A DNA stretch of 64,000 nt from Bradyrhizobium sp. LLZ17 (GCF_041200145.1 NZ_CP165734.1:124001-188000); one strand, 5' to 3'. Positions 45,187 to 55,800 are shown, counted from the first letter of the stretch. Notes: generated by a model not told the origin, from the sequence alone. A program made the numbers and translations.

Positions 45187-46151
45187 ACGAGGCTGTCGTC
45201 GTACCGCAGGGCGTGCTCGCGATCGCGCGCCAGCAGCAGGGGGCCGTCGAGATCGACGAAGCGCGCCTGCGGCGTCACCAGCATCGCCGGCGCCATCGAC
45301 AGCGAGGTTGCGACCATGCAGCCGATCATGATCTCGAAGCCGAGCGCCTGCGCGGCATCGGCCATGGCGAGGGCCTCGGTGAGGCCGCCGGTCTTGTCGA
45401 GCTTGATGTTCACGGCGTCGTAGCGCTCGCGCAACGGTGCGAGCGAGTTACGGTCATGCACGCTCTCGTCGGCGCAGACCGCGAGCGGCCGCTTGATCCG
45501 GGCGAGCCGCCCGTCCTTGCCGGCCGGCAGCGGCTGCTCCACCAGGGTGACGCCTGCGGCCTCGCAGGCGGCGAGATTGTGCTCCAGATTGGCCTCGGTC
45601 CAGGCCTCGTTGGCATCCACGATCAGCTCGGACTCGGGCGCGGCCTTGCGCACCGCCGCGATCCTGGCGTCATCACCCTCGCCGCCGAGCTTGATCTTGA
45701 GCAGCGGCCGGTGCGCCGCTTTCGCCGTCGCCGCCGCCATGGCCTCGGGGGTGGCCAGCGAGATGGTGTAGGCCGTGGTGCGCTCGCCCGGCACCGGGCG
45801 GTCCAGGAGGCTCCACGCCCGCAGGCCCGCGGCCTTGGCCTCCAGGTCGATCAGGGCGCAATCCAGCGCATTGCGGGCCGCCCCAGGCGGCATGGCGGCC
45901 TGGAGCGCCTCCCGGTTAAGGCCGTTTGCCACAGCCGCCTGCATGGCCTGGATGGCCGCGAGCGTCGCCTCGGGGGTCTCGCCATAGCGGGGATACGGCA
46001 CGCATTCGCCGCGGCCGGTCAGGCCGTTTTGGCTCACTTCGGCCACGACGGTCACGGCCTCGGTCTTGGCGCCCCGGCTGATCGTGAAGGTCCCCGCGAT
46101 CGGGAAGCGTTCGATCCGGGCGATCAGGGCTGGAACTTTGCTGGAAGTCAT
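45156..46151 (-). CDS. L-Ala-D/L-Glu (dipeptide) epimerase, enolase superfamily
   Basis: 331 residues of the muconate-lactonizing subgroup. Features: N-terminal capping domain (GRGECVPYPRYGETPEATLA), the catalytic 'LLKIKLGG' lysine strand, metal ligands in ELIVDANEAWTEANLE, LVEQPLPAGKDG and VCADESVHDRNSL, and the second lysine in YDAVNIKLDKTGGLTEA. This KxK...K arrangement with VEQP and CADES is that of YcjG/YkfB dipeptide epimerases used in murein peptide recycling. ATG 46151 starts at the conserved N-terminus; the upstream extension is not homologous. Confidence 0.87.
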   Translation of the reverse strand: MTSSKVPALIARIERFPIAGTFTISRGAKTEAVTVVAEVSQNGLTGRGECVPYPRYGETPEATLAAIQAMQAAVANGLNREALQAAMPPGAARNALDCALIDLEAKAAGLRAWSLLDRPVPGERTTAYTISLATPEAMAAATAKAAHRPLLKIKLGGEGDDARIAAVRKAAPESELIVDANEAWTEANLEHNLAACEAAGVTLVEQPLPAGKDGRLARIKRPLAVCADESVHDRNSLAPLRERYDAVNIKLDKTGGLTEALAMADAAQALGFEIMIGCMVATSLSMAPAMLVTPQARFVDLDGPLLLARDREHALRYDDSLVYPPAPSLWG

Positions 46152-46284
46152 TTTGAACTCTGGCGAAATCTGAACCTGCTGGTTACCTCTAGCAACTAAC
46201 AATGGCCAGTTGGGGATACCTTTCCAGGTAAGGGCGCGTGCGCAACCATCCGATTTTGTCCGCCTCGGCACGGGAGCGGAGATC

Positions 46285-47418
46285 TTGAGCGGCGATCCGA
46301 AGCTGGAACGGATTGCCAAGGGCAACGCGCTGGCCCTCTGCGCCACTGGAACCTGGACCGCGAGCTTCGCGCCGGTCCTGGAGCGGATGGTCGCCGACGC
46401 GGAGAAGCTTGCCGGCGGCCCGCAGAGCGTGTTCATCGATGTCTCCGAGGTCTCCAAGCTCGACACCTTCGGCGCCTGGCTGATCGAGCGGCTGCGCCGC
46501 AGCCTCACGAAAGGCACGGTCGAGGCGCAGATCGCCGGCCTCTCGACCAATTATGCGAGCCTCGTCGACGAGGTGCGCCGGGTCCGGGCGACGCCCGTGA
46601 TCGACGCCACCTCGATCACCATCACCGGCATGCTGGAGCAGATCGGCCGCGCTGTGGCCGGCGTCGCGGAGACGGTTGCCGGCCTTCTCGACATGCTCGG
46701 CGCAGTGCTCGCGGCGGCCGGGCGCACCCTGATTCACCCGCGGTCGTTCCGCCTGACCTCGACCGTGCATCATCTCGAGCAGGTCTGTTGGCGCGCGGTG
46801 CCGATCGTGGTGCTCATCACCTTCCTGATCGGCTGTATCATTGCGCAACAAGGCATCTTCCATTTCCGCAGGTTTGGCGCCGACATCTTCGTCGTCGACA
46901 TGCTCGGCGTGCTGGTGCTGCGCGAGATCGGCGTCCTCCTGGTCGCGATCATGGTCGCGGGCCGCTCGGGCAGCGCCTACACCGCCGAGCTCGGCTCGAT
47001 GAAGATGCGGGAGGAGATCGACGCGCTGCGCACCATGGGTTTCGACCCGATCGAGGTGCTGGTGCTGCCGCGCATGCTGGCGCTGGTGCTGGCGCTGCCG
47101 ATTCTGGCCTTCCTCGGCGCCATGGCCGCGCTCTATGGCGGCGGTCTCGTCGCCTGGCTCTATGGCGGCGTCGATCCCGAAGCCTTCCTGCTGCGCCTGC
47201 GCGACGCCATCTCGATCGACCATTTCATCGTCGGCATCGTCAAGGCGCCGGTAATGGCCGCCGTGATCGGCATCGTCGCCTGCGTCGAGGGGCTTGCGGT
47301 GCAGGGCAGCGCGGAATCGCTCGGACAGCACACGACGGCATCCGTCGTGAAGGGCATCTTCTTCGTCATCGTGATGGACGGCGTGTTCGCCATCTTCTTC
47401 GCCTCGATCGGGATGTGA
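46285..47418 (+). CDS. mlaE: MlaE-family ABC transporter permease with STAS-like N-domain
   Basis: 377 residues from a TTG start with GGAG upstream; earlier frame sequence is not conserved. Residues 1-110 are a STAS-like domain (VFIDVSEVSKLDTFGAWLIE). Residues 150-377 are the MlaE permease: FLIGCIIAQQGIFHFRRFGA, LREIGVLLVAIMVAGRSGSA, YTAELGSMKMREEIDALRTM and LGQHTTASVVKGIFFVIVMD. It moves phospholipids or similar lipids between membranes together with the ATPase and the MCE protein that follow directly. The next gene begins two bases after its stop. Confidence 0.9.
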   Translation: MSGDPKLERIAKGNALALCATGTWTASFAPVLERMVADAEKLAGGPQSVFIDVSEVSKLDTFGAWLIERLRRSLTKGTVEAQIAGLSTNYASLVDEVRRVRATPVIDATSITITGMLEQIGRAVAGVAETVAGLLDMLGAVLAAAGRTLIHPRSFRLTSTVHHLEQVCWRAVPIVVLITFLIGCIIAQQGIFHFRRFGADIFVVDMLGVLVLREIGVLLVAIMVAGRSGSAYTAELGSMKMREEIDALRTMGFDPIEVLVLPRMLALVLALPILAFLGAMAALYGGGLVAWLYGGVDPEAFLLRLRDAISIDHFIVGIVKAPVMAAVIGIVACVEGLAVQGSAESLGQHTTASVVKGIFFVIVMDGVFAIFFASIGM

Positions 47419-47420
47419 CG

Positions 47421-48203
47421 ATGGCGCAAGAACTTCAAAACGCGATCCAAAATCCCATCATTCGCGTCCGCGACATCACCGTGCAGTTCGGCGCGACGCG
47501 CGTGCTCGACGGGCTGAACCTCGACGTCAGGCGCGGCGAGATCCTAGGCTTTGTCGGACCCTCCGGCGCTGGCAAGTCGGTGCTGACGCGCACCATCATC
47601 GGCCTGGTGCCGAAAGTCGCCGGCAGGATCGAAGTTTTCGGCGTCGATCTGGACTCCTCCAGCACGTCGCAGCGGCGCAATGTGGAGCGGCGCTGGGGCG
47701 TGCTGTTCCAGCAAGGCGCGCTGTTCTCCTCGCTGACCGTGCGGCAGAACATCCAGTTTCCGATGCGCGAATATCTGCGCGTCTCGCAGCGGCTGATGGA
47801 CGAGATCACCATCGCCAAGCTCACCATGGTCGGCCTCAAGCCCGAAGTGGCCGAGCGCTTTCCCTCGGAGCTGTCCGGCGGCATGATCAAGCGCGTGGCG
47901 CTGGCGCGTGCGCTGTCGCTCGATCCGGACCTCGTCTTCCTTGACGAGCCGACCTCCGGCCTCGATCCGATCGGCGCCGGCGACTTCGACGAACTGGTCA
48001 GGACGCTGCAGCGGACTTTGGGCCTGACGGTTTTCATGGTAACGCACGACCTCGACAGCCTTTACACAGCTTGCGACCGCATCGCCGTTTTAGGGAACGG
48101 TAAGATCATTGCGGCAGGGTCGATCGCCGACATGCAGGCCTCGCAGCATCCCTGGCTGAGGCAATATTTCCATGGCAAGCGCGCTCGCGCGGTGATGGGC
48201 TGA
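47421..48203 (+). CDS. mlaF: MlaF-type ABC transporter ATP-binding protein
   Basis: 260 residues with a complete ABC ATPase set: Walker A VGPSGAGKSVL, Q-loop VLFQQGALFSSLTV, signature ELSGGMIKRVALARALS, Walker B LVFLDEPTSGLDPIG and switch VTHDLDSLYTACD. The 'SGGM.KR' signature is typical of the Mla/Ttg2A group. It powers the MlaE permease. Spacing to mlaE (two bases) and to mlaD (16 bases) shows an operon. Confidence 0.93.
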   Translation: MAQELQNAIQNPIIRVRDITVQFGATRVLDGLNLDVRRGEILGFVGPSGAGKSVLTRTIIGLVPKVAGRIEVFGVDLDSSSTSQRRNVERRWGVLFQQGALFSSLTVRQNIQFPMREYLRVSQRLMDEITIAKLTMVGLKPEVAERFPSELSGGMIKRVALARALSLDPDLVFLDEPTSGLDPIGAGDFDELVRTLQRTLGLTVFMVTHDLDSLYTACDRIAVLGNGKIIAAGSIADMQASQHPWLRQYFHGKRARAVMG

Positions 48204-48219
48204 GGTGCCGGAGTAGCTG

Positions 48220-49103
48220 ATGGAAACGCGCGCAAATTACGTGCTGATCGGGTCGTTCACGCTGGCTGTCATCGCCGCCGCGATCGGCTTCGTGCTGTGG
48301 TTCCAGTCGCTGCACACCACCAAGCAGCGCAGCCCCTTCCGCGTCGTGTTCGAGGGCCCGGCGGCGGGCCTGCGCAACGGCGGCAGCGTCAATTTCAACG
48401 GTATCCGGGTGGGCGAAGTGGTCTCGGTGAAGCTCGACAACCCGCGGCGGGTTGTCGCACTCGCCATGATCGAGAACAACACGCCGCTGCGCAAGGACAC
48501 CCTGGTCGGCCTCGAATTCCAGGGCCTGACCGGCGTTGCCGCGATCTCACTCAAGGGCGGCGAGGAGGCGGCACCGCCGCCCCCGCTGGACGAGGACGGC
48601 ATCCCGACACTGACGGCCGATCCCAACAAGCTCCAGGACGTCACCGAGGCGATCCGCGGCACGCTCCAGAACATCAACAAGATCGTCGCCGACAATCAGA
48701 ATCGGTGAAGAACTCGCTGAAGAACCTCGAGACCTTCACCAACTCGCTCGCCCGCAACTCCGAGAAGATCGACGGCGTCATGGCCAAGGTCGACGGCGTG
48801 ATGCTCAAGGCCGACAACCTCATGCTCGGGCTCAACACGCTCGCCGGCGGCAAAGACGGGGGCGAGCTGTTCCTGGCCGTGAAGTCGATCCGCGAACTCG
48901 CCGACGATTTCGACAAGCGCTCCGGCGCACTGATGACCGATGGCCGCCGCACGCTCGGCGACATCAGCCGCGCCGTGAACAATTTCGACCGCAACCCCAC
49001 CCGCGTGCTGTTCGGCGCCAGTAACAACGCGCCGCCAGCCGCAGCTCCGCCGCCGGCCGAGCCGCCGAAGCCGGCGCCGGCGAACGAGCGCAGGCGGCAG
49101 TAG
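48220..49103 (+). CDS. mlaD: MlaD/MCE-domain substrate-binding protein, frameshifted as sequenced
   Basis: With one missing G restored near 48702 the gene encodes 294 residues. An N-terminal membrane anchor (YVLIGSFTLAVIAAAIGFVL) precedes the MCE domain: FRVVFEGPAAGLRNGGSVNF, NGIRVGEVVSVKLDN and GLEFQGLTGVAAISLKGG. The first frame stops after IVADNQNR. The correct frame reads ESVKNSLKNLETFTNSLARN, then helical repeats (KIDGVMAKVDGVMLKADNLM) and a proline-rich end. MCE hexamers form a periplasmic channel for lipids carried by MlaE/MlaF. Confidence 0.88.
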
Positions 49104-49118
49104 GGCATCTCTCTCCTC

Positions 49119-49209
49119 CGTCATTGCGAGCGAAGCGAAGCAATCCAGACTGTCTCCGAGGAGGCAGGCAGCCTGGATTGCTTCGTCGCAAGGGCTCCTC
49201 GCAATGACC
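49119..49209. repeat. dispersed repeat (CGTCATTGCGAGCGAAGCGAAGCAATCC type)
   Basis: CGTCATTGCGAGCGAAGCGA onward is mirrored by CTGGATTGCTTCGTCGCAAG and CTCGCAATGAC about 50 bases later, an imperfect long inverted repeat. The sequence type is widespread between genes in Bradyrhizobium-like genomes. It lies just after mlaD. Confidence 0.8.
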
Positions 49210-49275
49210 GAGCTTGTGGGGGCGTTGTAATTTCCCAACGCGCAGGCGTCGCTGCTCCGATGACGAGCCCAAACA

Positions 49276-49303
49276 AAAACGGAGGCCGTTAGGCCTCCGT
49301 TTT
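49276..49303. terminator. bidirectional rho-independent terminator
   Basis: AAAACGGAGGCC pairs with GGCCTCCGTTTT around a GTTA loop, with A-run and T-run on the two sides. It can end both the mla operon (plus strand) and the giant minus-strand gene that stops at 49332. Confidence 0.92.
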
Positions 49304-49331
49304 CTCATTCCTATTCGGCGCTATCCGCGTC

Positions 49332-52300
49332 TTACCCCAGCCGTCCCCCGGCGTGCGCGAGCAGGGTGTAGACCAGGCCCGTCTCCGAGGTCAGGTGGTT
49401 GCGCAGCTCCTGCGGGCCGCGGCCGTCGCGGGCGACTTCGTCGAGCAGGCGTTCGAACTCGACGACGTAGCGGTCGACCGTTCCCTTGAAGTTGCGGTCG
49501 GAGCGATACTTGCGGGCGACCTCGTCGAAGGCCTTCTGGCCGGCGGGCGTGTAGAGGCGCTTGGTGAAGGCCTTGTTCTCGCCGCGCTGGTAGCGGTCCC
49601 ACATCTCGGCGGCGAGGTTGCGGTCCATCAGCCGGCCGATGTCGAGCGACAGCGATTCCAGCGGATTGCTGCCACCCTGCGGGGACTGCGGAGCGGGTGC
49701 CGCGCGGCCACGCGGGGCCTCACGTCCGCTCGGAGCGGCCGGGTTGCCGTCGGTGCGGTTCAACAGGTCGGACAGCCAGCCGTCGCGGCCCTGGTCGCTA
49801 TTGCCGGCAGGCGCGACCGGCGGCGCTTCGGTGCGGCGCGCGGCAGGTCCGCCGAGGTCCGGCGGCGGCAGCGTTGCGGCGCTGGCGCTCTCGCGGATGC
49901 GGGTCTCGGTGCCGCGGCCGCCAGCCGTTGCCAGCATCGGCTCTTCCTGGCGCTGCACGGTGGCCCGACCGGTCGTGGTGACGTCGAGGCCGCGGCCGTG
50001 CTGGGCCACGATGCGGTTGAGCTCGGCGAGCGCCTCGATCTGGTCGACGATCACCTTGCGCATCTGCGCAGTGCTCTCGGCGGCCTCCTGCGGCATTTCG
50101 AGCACGCCGCGGCGCAGCTCGTTGCGCGTGGCTTCGAGCTCGTTGTGCATCTCGAAGGCCATCTGCTTCATGCTGGCGACGAGGTTGCCGAACTTCTCGG
50201 CCGACTGCTTGAACATCGCATCCGCCTCGTCGGTGGTCTGGCGGTAGATGTCGTGCATCGATTCGATGGTCTGGCGATGCTCCTCTTCGGATGCCGACCG
50301 CACCGCCTCGAACTGGCGGGTGATCGCGGCGGAGCCTGCGCCGGCGGTCTCCGCCACCACGCGGGCGATGTCGCGGGCACGCTCTTCGGCGGCGGCCAGC
50401 GATTCATCGAGCAGGCCGGTGAAGCGCGACAGACGCTGATCGAGATCGGTCGTGCGCAGGTCGATCGTGGTGACGAGCGATTCCAGCGCCTGCTTGCGTT
50501 CGGCGAGCGAGGCGGTGGTGTTCTTTGTGCTCTGCTCGACCACCTGGGCGGCATCGACCAGCGCCTTGCCGTGCGCGTCGAACTGGGTCGACAGCTCGCC
50601 GAGATCCTGCAGGGCCCGCGTCGTCTTCGTATTGAAGACGTTGAGCTGGTCTTCCAGGTTCTGCGTCGCCGCGCCGTTGCGCGAGGTGACGTCGTTCATC
50701 GCCGAGACGAAGTCGGCGACCCGCGTCACCAGCGCCCGCTCGAGCGAGTTGAGGTTGTCGTGCGCACCGGTCAGCACCTCCTGGAGGAGGATGTTGCCTT
50801 CGCGCAGACGCTCGAACAGGGCGACCGTGTCGGTGCGCAGGATCTTGCTGGTCTCCTGCATCTCGGTGACGGCCGCGATCGAGACCTGGCGCGACTGGTC
50901 GATCGCCGCGCGCGAGGACTGCTCGAGGTCCTTGAGCGACTTGTTGACTGCGCCGGTCGCTATCTCGCTCGCCGCGTTGATGGTGCGCGCCACTTCGGAG
51001 CCGTTGCCCATCATCGTCTGCGAGAATGCGTGGCCGCGCGTCTCGATCGACTTCAGCGCGTCGGAGGTGACGCGATCGATGTCGAGCGTGAGCTGGCTGG
51101 TCTTCGAGCCGATCGCGTCCACGAGCGAGCCGCGCTTGGCATCGATCATGTTGGCGAGACGGTCGGCCTGCTGCTGCACATAGGTGACGATCTCGTCGGT
51201 CTTGCCGGTCATGGCCTGGCCGAAGCTGCTCGAGGCGGCGAGCACCGAGCGCTCGACGTCCGCCGAGCTCGACTTCACCCGCGAGCTCGCCTCGTTGGAG
51301 GCATTGATCAGCGCGTTCTGGGCATTCAGCGCGCTGGTCTGGATGTCGTTGGTGGCGTTGGTCGTGGCGGTGCTCAGCGTGCGCTCGATCTCGGTCGAGA
51401 TCGTGCGGATCTGGCTGGCGGCGTCGGCCGATGTCGACGTCAGTGAGCTCTGCGCCTCACGCGCGCTGTTCAGGATGGTCGAGGCGGTGTCGGCGCCGAC
51501 CGAGGTCAGCGTGCGCTCGATATCCGTGGTCAGCGACTTGATCTGGCTCGCCGCGTCAGTCGACGCGGAGATCAATGTGCCCTGGGCTTCGCGCACGCCG
51601 CTGGTGAGCGCCTCGATGGTGGCGCCGCCGGCGGTGGCCAGCGCGCGCTGCATCTCGGCTGCGAGCGAGCGGACCTGACTGGTCTGCTCTGCCGAGACCG
51701 AGAGCAGGGTGCTCTGGGCGTCGCGGGCGCTGGTGGTGATCGTCTCGGCGGTCGACTGGCCGACCTGCGAGAGCGAGCGGTGCACTTCGGCCGCGAGCGA
51801 CTTGACCTGGCTAGCCGCATCCGAGGATGCCGTGACGAGTGTGTTCTGCGCTTCGCGGGCGCCGCTCGTGATGGTCTCGGCCGTGGCGGTACCCGCCATC
51901 GAAAGCGAGCGCTGCACGTCGGAGGAGAGTGCCTTGATCTGGTTGGCGGTCTCGCTCGATGCCGCGATCAACGCACTCTGCGCGTCGCGGGCGCCGGCGG
52001 TGATCGATTCCGCCGTGGTGCTGCCGGCCAGCGACAGCGAACGCTGCACGTCTGCGGTCAGCGTCTTGACGTGGTTGGCTGCGTCCGAGGAGGCGGTGAC
52101 GAGCGTGGTCTGCACCTCGCGCGCGCCGGCCAGGATCGAGGCCGCGGTGGCCGAACCTGCCGCCGACAGCGTGCGTTCGACGTCGGCCGCGAGCCCCTTG
52201 ATCTGGTTCGACGCATCGCCCGACGCTGCGACCAGGGTCGATTGCGCTTCGCGGGCGCTGGTCAGGATCGAGTTCGCAGCACCGGTGCCGACCGCGGTCA

Positions 52301-55029
52301 GCGCGCGCTCGACCTCGGCGGAGGTCATCTTGAGCTGGGCGTTGACGTCGGAGGAGACCGTCATCAGCGACTGCTGGGCGGTGCGGGCGCCGGTCTGGAT
52401 GGTCTCGCTGGTGTTGACCACGAGGTTGGTGAGCGAGCGCTCGGCGTCCTCGACATGCGAGCGGATCGCGGTCGAGATCATCTCGGCGCGGGACATCATG
52501 TCCTCGCTGGCCTGGCGTCCGCTGCTCTCGATGCGGCCGGCGACCGCCTCGACGCGCGAGCCGAGCAGGTCTTCGAACTGCGCCACACGGACGTCGATGT
52601 CGCTGGCGACAGAGCCGACCTTGGTCTCGATGGCGTGCTGGATGTCCTGGAAGCGCGCCGTGACCGTGTCGGTCAGGTGCATGCTGCGGCCGTCGATCAG
52701 TTCGGCGACGCTGGTGATGCGGCGGTCGACCGACTCGATCGCCTGCGCGGTGCCGTCGGTGAGCGTCGAGGTCAGCAGGGTCAGGCGGGTGTCGATCGAC
52801 TGCACGGCCTGCGAGGCGCCGTTGCTCAGGGCGCTCGTCAGATAGGAGAGGCGGCTGTCGACGGACTCCAGCGCCTGCGATGCGCCGCTGTTGAACGTGG
52901 TCGTGAGATGCGTCAGCCGCGTATCGATCGCCTGGATCGTCTGCGAGGCGCCGTCGGTGAGCGTCGTCGTGAGATTGGTGAGACGGGAGTCGATGGATTC
53001 GAGGGCCTGCGATGCGCCACCGGTGAGCGTCGTCGTGAGGTGCGTCAACCGGGTGTCGACCGACTGAATAGCCTGCGCGGCACCATCGGTCAGCGACATC
53101 GCCAGCGTGTTGAGACGCCCGTCGATGGTCTCGGTGACGGATTTGGCGCGGGTGTCGAACGACTCTTCGAGTGCGGCGACGCGGCCGACGAGCTGCTCGT
53201 CGAACGTCTTGATGTGGCCGCCGATCGTGCCGTCGAGGTTGGCGATCTTGCCGTTCAGCGAGGCATCGAGGTTGGTGACACGTTCGCCGATCGTGGTCTC
53301 GAACTGCACCAGGCGCTGGTCGAGCACAGCCGTGATCGCGCCGCCGTTCGAGGTGAAGCGGGTGTCGAAATTATCGACATAGGTCTTCAGGGTTTCGGCA
53401 ATGTCCTGCGTGCGCTGGCCCATGCGGTCGACGATCTCGCCGCCGAAGGTCTTCACGGTGCGGTCGAACTCGGAGATGTGGCGCGTGATCAGCGCACCCA
53501 GCGTGCCGGAATCGCGGGCGAACTTCTCGACCAGCTCCGAACCCTGGTTCTTCACCAGCTCATCGAACGCGCTCATCTGGAGCGAGAGCGAGTCGTGCGC
53601 GGTCTCGGTCTGGCTGACGACCTTGGCGACCAGCGTGTTGACGGTGGCGTCGAGCGCCTCGCTCGCCTTGTCGCCGGAGGTCATGATCTGGCCGGCGAGC
53701 CGGTTGCCGGCGTCGTCGATCTTCGCGGAAATGTCGTTGGAGCGCAGCTCGAGCTCGAGCAGCAGCGAGTCCGACGAATTCTTCAGGCTGTCGTGCACCT
53801 GCTCGGTGCGCTCGGAGATGCCGTCGACGATCGCGGCGGAACGCTGTTCGAACTCGCCGGTGATGCGGTCGATGCGCTCGTTCAGCATCTCGTGGACGCG
53901 GTCGGCGAGGTCGACGAACTCGTCGTGGACATGGCCGGTCTTGAAGTTGAGGCTGGTGGTCAGTCGCTCGCTGGCGTCGAGCACCGCGCGCGTGGTCTCG
54001 GCGCTGGCTTCCTCGAGGCGATCGAGCAGGTCGCCGCCGCGCTCGCCGAGCGCCAGGATCATGTTGTCGCCGGCGTTGCTCAGTGCCCCCGTGATGTGGG
54101 CGCCGCGCTCTTCCAGCGCGCCGGTGATGGACTTGGCAACCTCGTCGACGCGCGAGGCGATAGCATCCGAGATCAGCGCGATGTCGTGACGCAAATCGAT
54201 CTGCACGCCGGAGATGGCGCTGCGGACCTGTTCGGCCTGGCCGACCAGGTTGTCGCGCTGGTGCGCCATGTCCTGGAGCAGGGCGCGGATGCGCACTTCA
54301 TTGTCGGAATAGGCGCGTTCGAGCGCCGCGACCTCGTTGGCGACCAGTGTCTCGAGCTCGCCGGCGCGCGCAATCGCGCGCTCGATGCCGTCGCCCATCG
54401 CCGCGACCTCGCGGCGGATCGCCTGACCGACCGTGACCATGGAATCGGAGGCCGAGCCTTCCGGCTCGGAGAAGCGGATCGCTACCTGCGCCATCGCCTG
54501 CGCGACCGAGCTCATTTGCTGGCCGCGCCAGACGAGGCTCGCCAGGAAGAAGAACAGCATGATCGGCGCGAAGAACATCGTGACGAGGCCGGCGATGGCC
54601 AGCACGCCGCCGCTCTGGCCCATGGCGGCCTGGATCGAGGGCAGGAAACCGACCGTCAGCGCGGCGCAAGCCGCAAGCCAGATCACGGTGAAGATCGTTG
54701 CGCCCGTGTAGACGCTGCGGGCAGGGCGTCCGGTTTGCAAGGACTGGAGCAGCTGGCCGATGGTCTCGCGGTCGTCATTGGCGGCGCGACGCGACGCGCG
54801 GCTCCTCGACCGGATCGAACACGTTGCGCTCGTTCGCGGCAGGCCGCGTGTCGAACGCCGGCTCGTCGAATACGGGCGGCATCGGCGGCGCCACCGAGGG
54901 CGCCGATTCGTTCCGCGCCGAGGCGCTGCGGCTGGTATCCGCGGCCGTGTCGCTGATGTTCAGAGCTTCCTGGATCGCAGAAAGCGCAACTTCTGTGGGG
55001 TCTTTGACCTTTTTCGGAGTGTTCGCCAT
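49332..55029 (-). CDS. giant membrane coiled-coil protein, GPR/RgsE-like polar growth protein
   Basis: About 1,898 residues if one indel near 54785 is corrected; the intact frame from 54740 already gives 1,802. The N-terminal 90 residues (MANTPKKVKDPTEVALSAIQ) are followed by two membrane helices (TIFTVIWLAACAALTVGFL; IAGLVTMFFAPIMLFFFLAS). About 1,450 residues of helical, apolipoprotein-like sequence come next, including 22-residue and 44-residue repeats, then a Pro-rich linker and a C-terminal domain (MWDRYQRGENKAFTKRLYTP). This architecture matches the Growth Pole Ring protein of Agrobacterium (RgsE in Sinorhizobium), needed for polar growth. It is divergent from an Hpt gene across a CtrA box. 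Confidence 0.82.
51240..53080 (-). repeat. internal 22- and 44-residue repeats of the GPR-like protein
   Basis: About 52680-53080 encodes at least five 22-residue units of the form SIDTRLTHLTTTLTGGASQA plus two residues (66 bp each). About 51240-52345 encodes eight or more 44-residue units built on SDVQRSLSMAGTATAE, TITSGAREAQNTL and VTASSDAASQVKSL (132 bp, two 22-mers). The 22-residue period is the apolipoprotein A/E type. The repeats are diverged, so they are ancient rather than recent expansions. Confidence 0.75.
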
Positions 55030-55207
55030 GTTCAGTCCGAGCCCTCGTTACTTGTACGCGTCCCCCCGCGAGCCCTGCGCGCTACGCAAGCCCACAGACC
55101 GGATCATGCCGCTTGCGCGGATCTCCGAGCCGTCCCCACCCGGACGGCTTGTCCGCCAATTTCTCCAACATCCTATTGGCAGAGCGTCGCGAATGAAATG
55201 GCTGCGA

Positions 55208-55232
55208 TTAAGACAATCTTAATCATCGTTAA
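55208..55232. promoter_or_regulatory. CtrA-type binding site (TTAA-N7-TTAA) plus a third TTAAC
   Basis: TTAA (55208-55211), seven bases, TTAA (55219-55222) is a perfect match to the CtrA consensus. A further TTAAC follows at 55229. A lone TTAACC also lies near 55349. The site sits about 180 bases upstream of the GPR-like gene and about 200 bases upstream of the Hpt gene, in a 396-base gap where I see no other gene. Confidence 0.65.
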
Positions 55233-55425
55233 CAGGATCGGGCCGTAACGCCTTAGCCCTGAATGAAATTTTCCACCGAACTCGCCGGATTGCGGCAACT
55301 TTTCGTCAATAAACCGGCGGAATTGAGTAAAACCGCCCCAACGCTTCGTTAACCATTTCCATGCTTGGGTGAGGCCAAAGCTCACCGCCGGACCGGCGGA
55401 CATCCGCGATGCCGGGGCCCGCGCC

Positions 55426-55800
55426 ATGACGCCTGAACTGCAACGGATGGACTGGATGCCTTCGCCCCCGCTTGCGCCCATCGACCGCCCGCTCGATTTC
55501 GACCACCTCTCGCGCATGACGCTTGGCGACACTGAGCTGGAACAGGAAGTGCTTGCGATGTTCGCCGAGCAGGCGGTCCGCCTGCTTGCGGCGATGACGG
55601 CACTGCCGGCCGAGACCGGCGCGCTCGCGCACAAGCTCAAGGGCTCGGCGCGCGGGATCGGCGCCTTTTCGGTCGCCGATGCGGCCGCAAGCCTCGAGAC
55701 CGCGATCTGGACCGGCCACAACCGGCCCCATGCCTTCGCCGCGCTGAAAGAGGCGGTGGCCGAGGTCCGCGCCGCGATCGCCGCCATCCTGAAGCATTAG
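55426..55800 (+). CDS. Hpt (histidine phosphotransfer) domain protein
   Basis: 124 residues. An N-terminal proline-rich stretch (MPSPPLAPIDRPLDFDHLSR) leads to a four-helix Hpt bundle: LEQEVLAMFAEQAVRLLAAM, then the phosphoacceptor His69 in ALAHKLKGSARGIGAFSVAD, and LKEAVAEVRAAIAAIL. It would pass phosphate from a hybrid kinase to a response regulator. ATG 55426 begins where the domain leader begins; a GTG at 55369 would add 19 residues. It faces away from the GPR-like gene across a CtrA box, suggesting cell-cycle control. Confidence 0.82.
   Translation: MTPELQRMDWMPSPPLAPIDRPLDFDHLSRMTLGDTELEQEVLAMFAEQAVRLLAAMTALPAETGALAHKLKGSARGIGAFSVADAAASLETAIWTGHNRPHAFAALKEAVAEVRAAIAAILKH

Noticed and set aside
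51780..54956. 1,058-residue open frame antisense to the GPR-like gene
   Set aside because: It is rich in Arg, Asp and Gly, has no recognisable domain, and mirrors the repetitive codons of the real gene. Typical GC-rich shadow frame.
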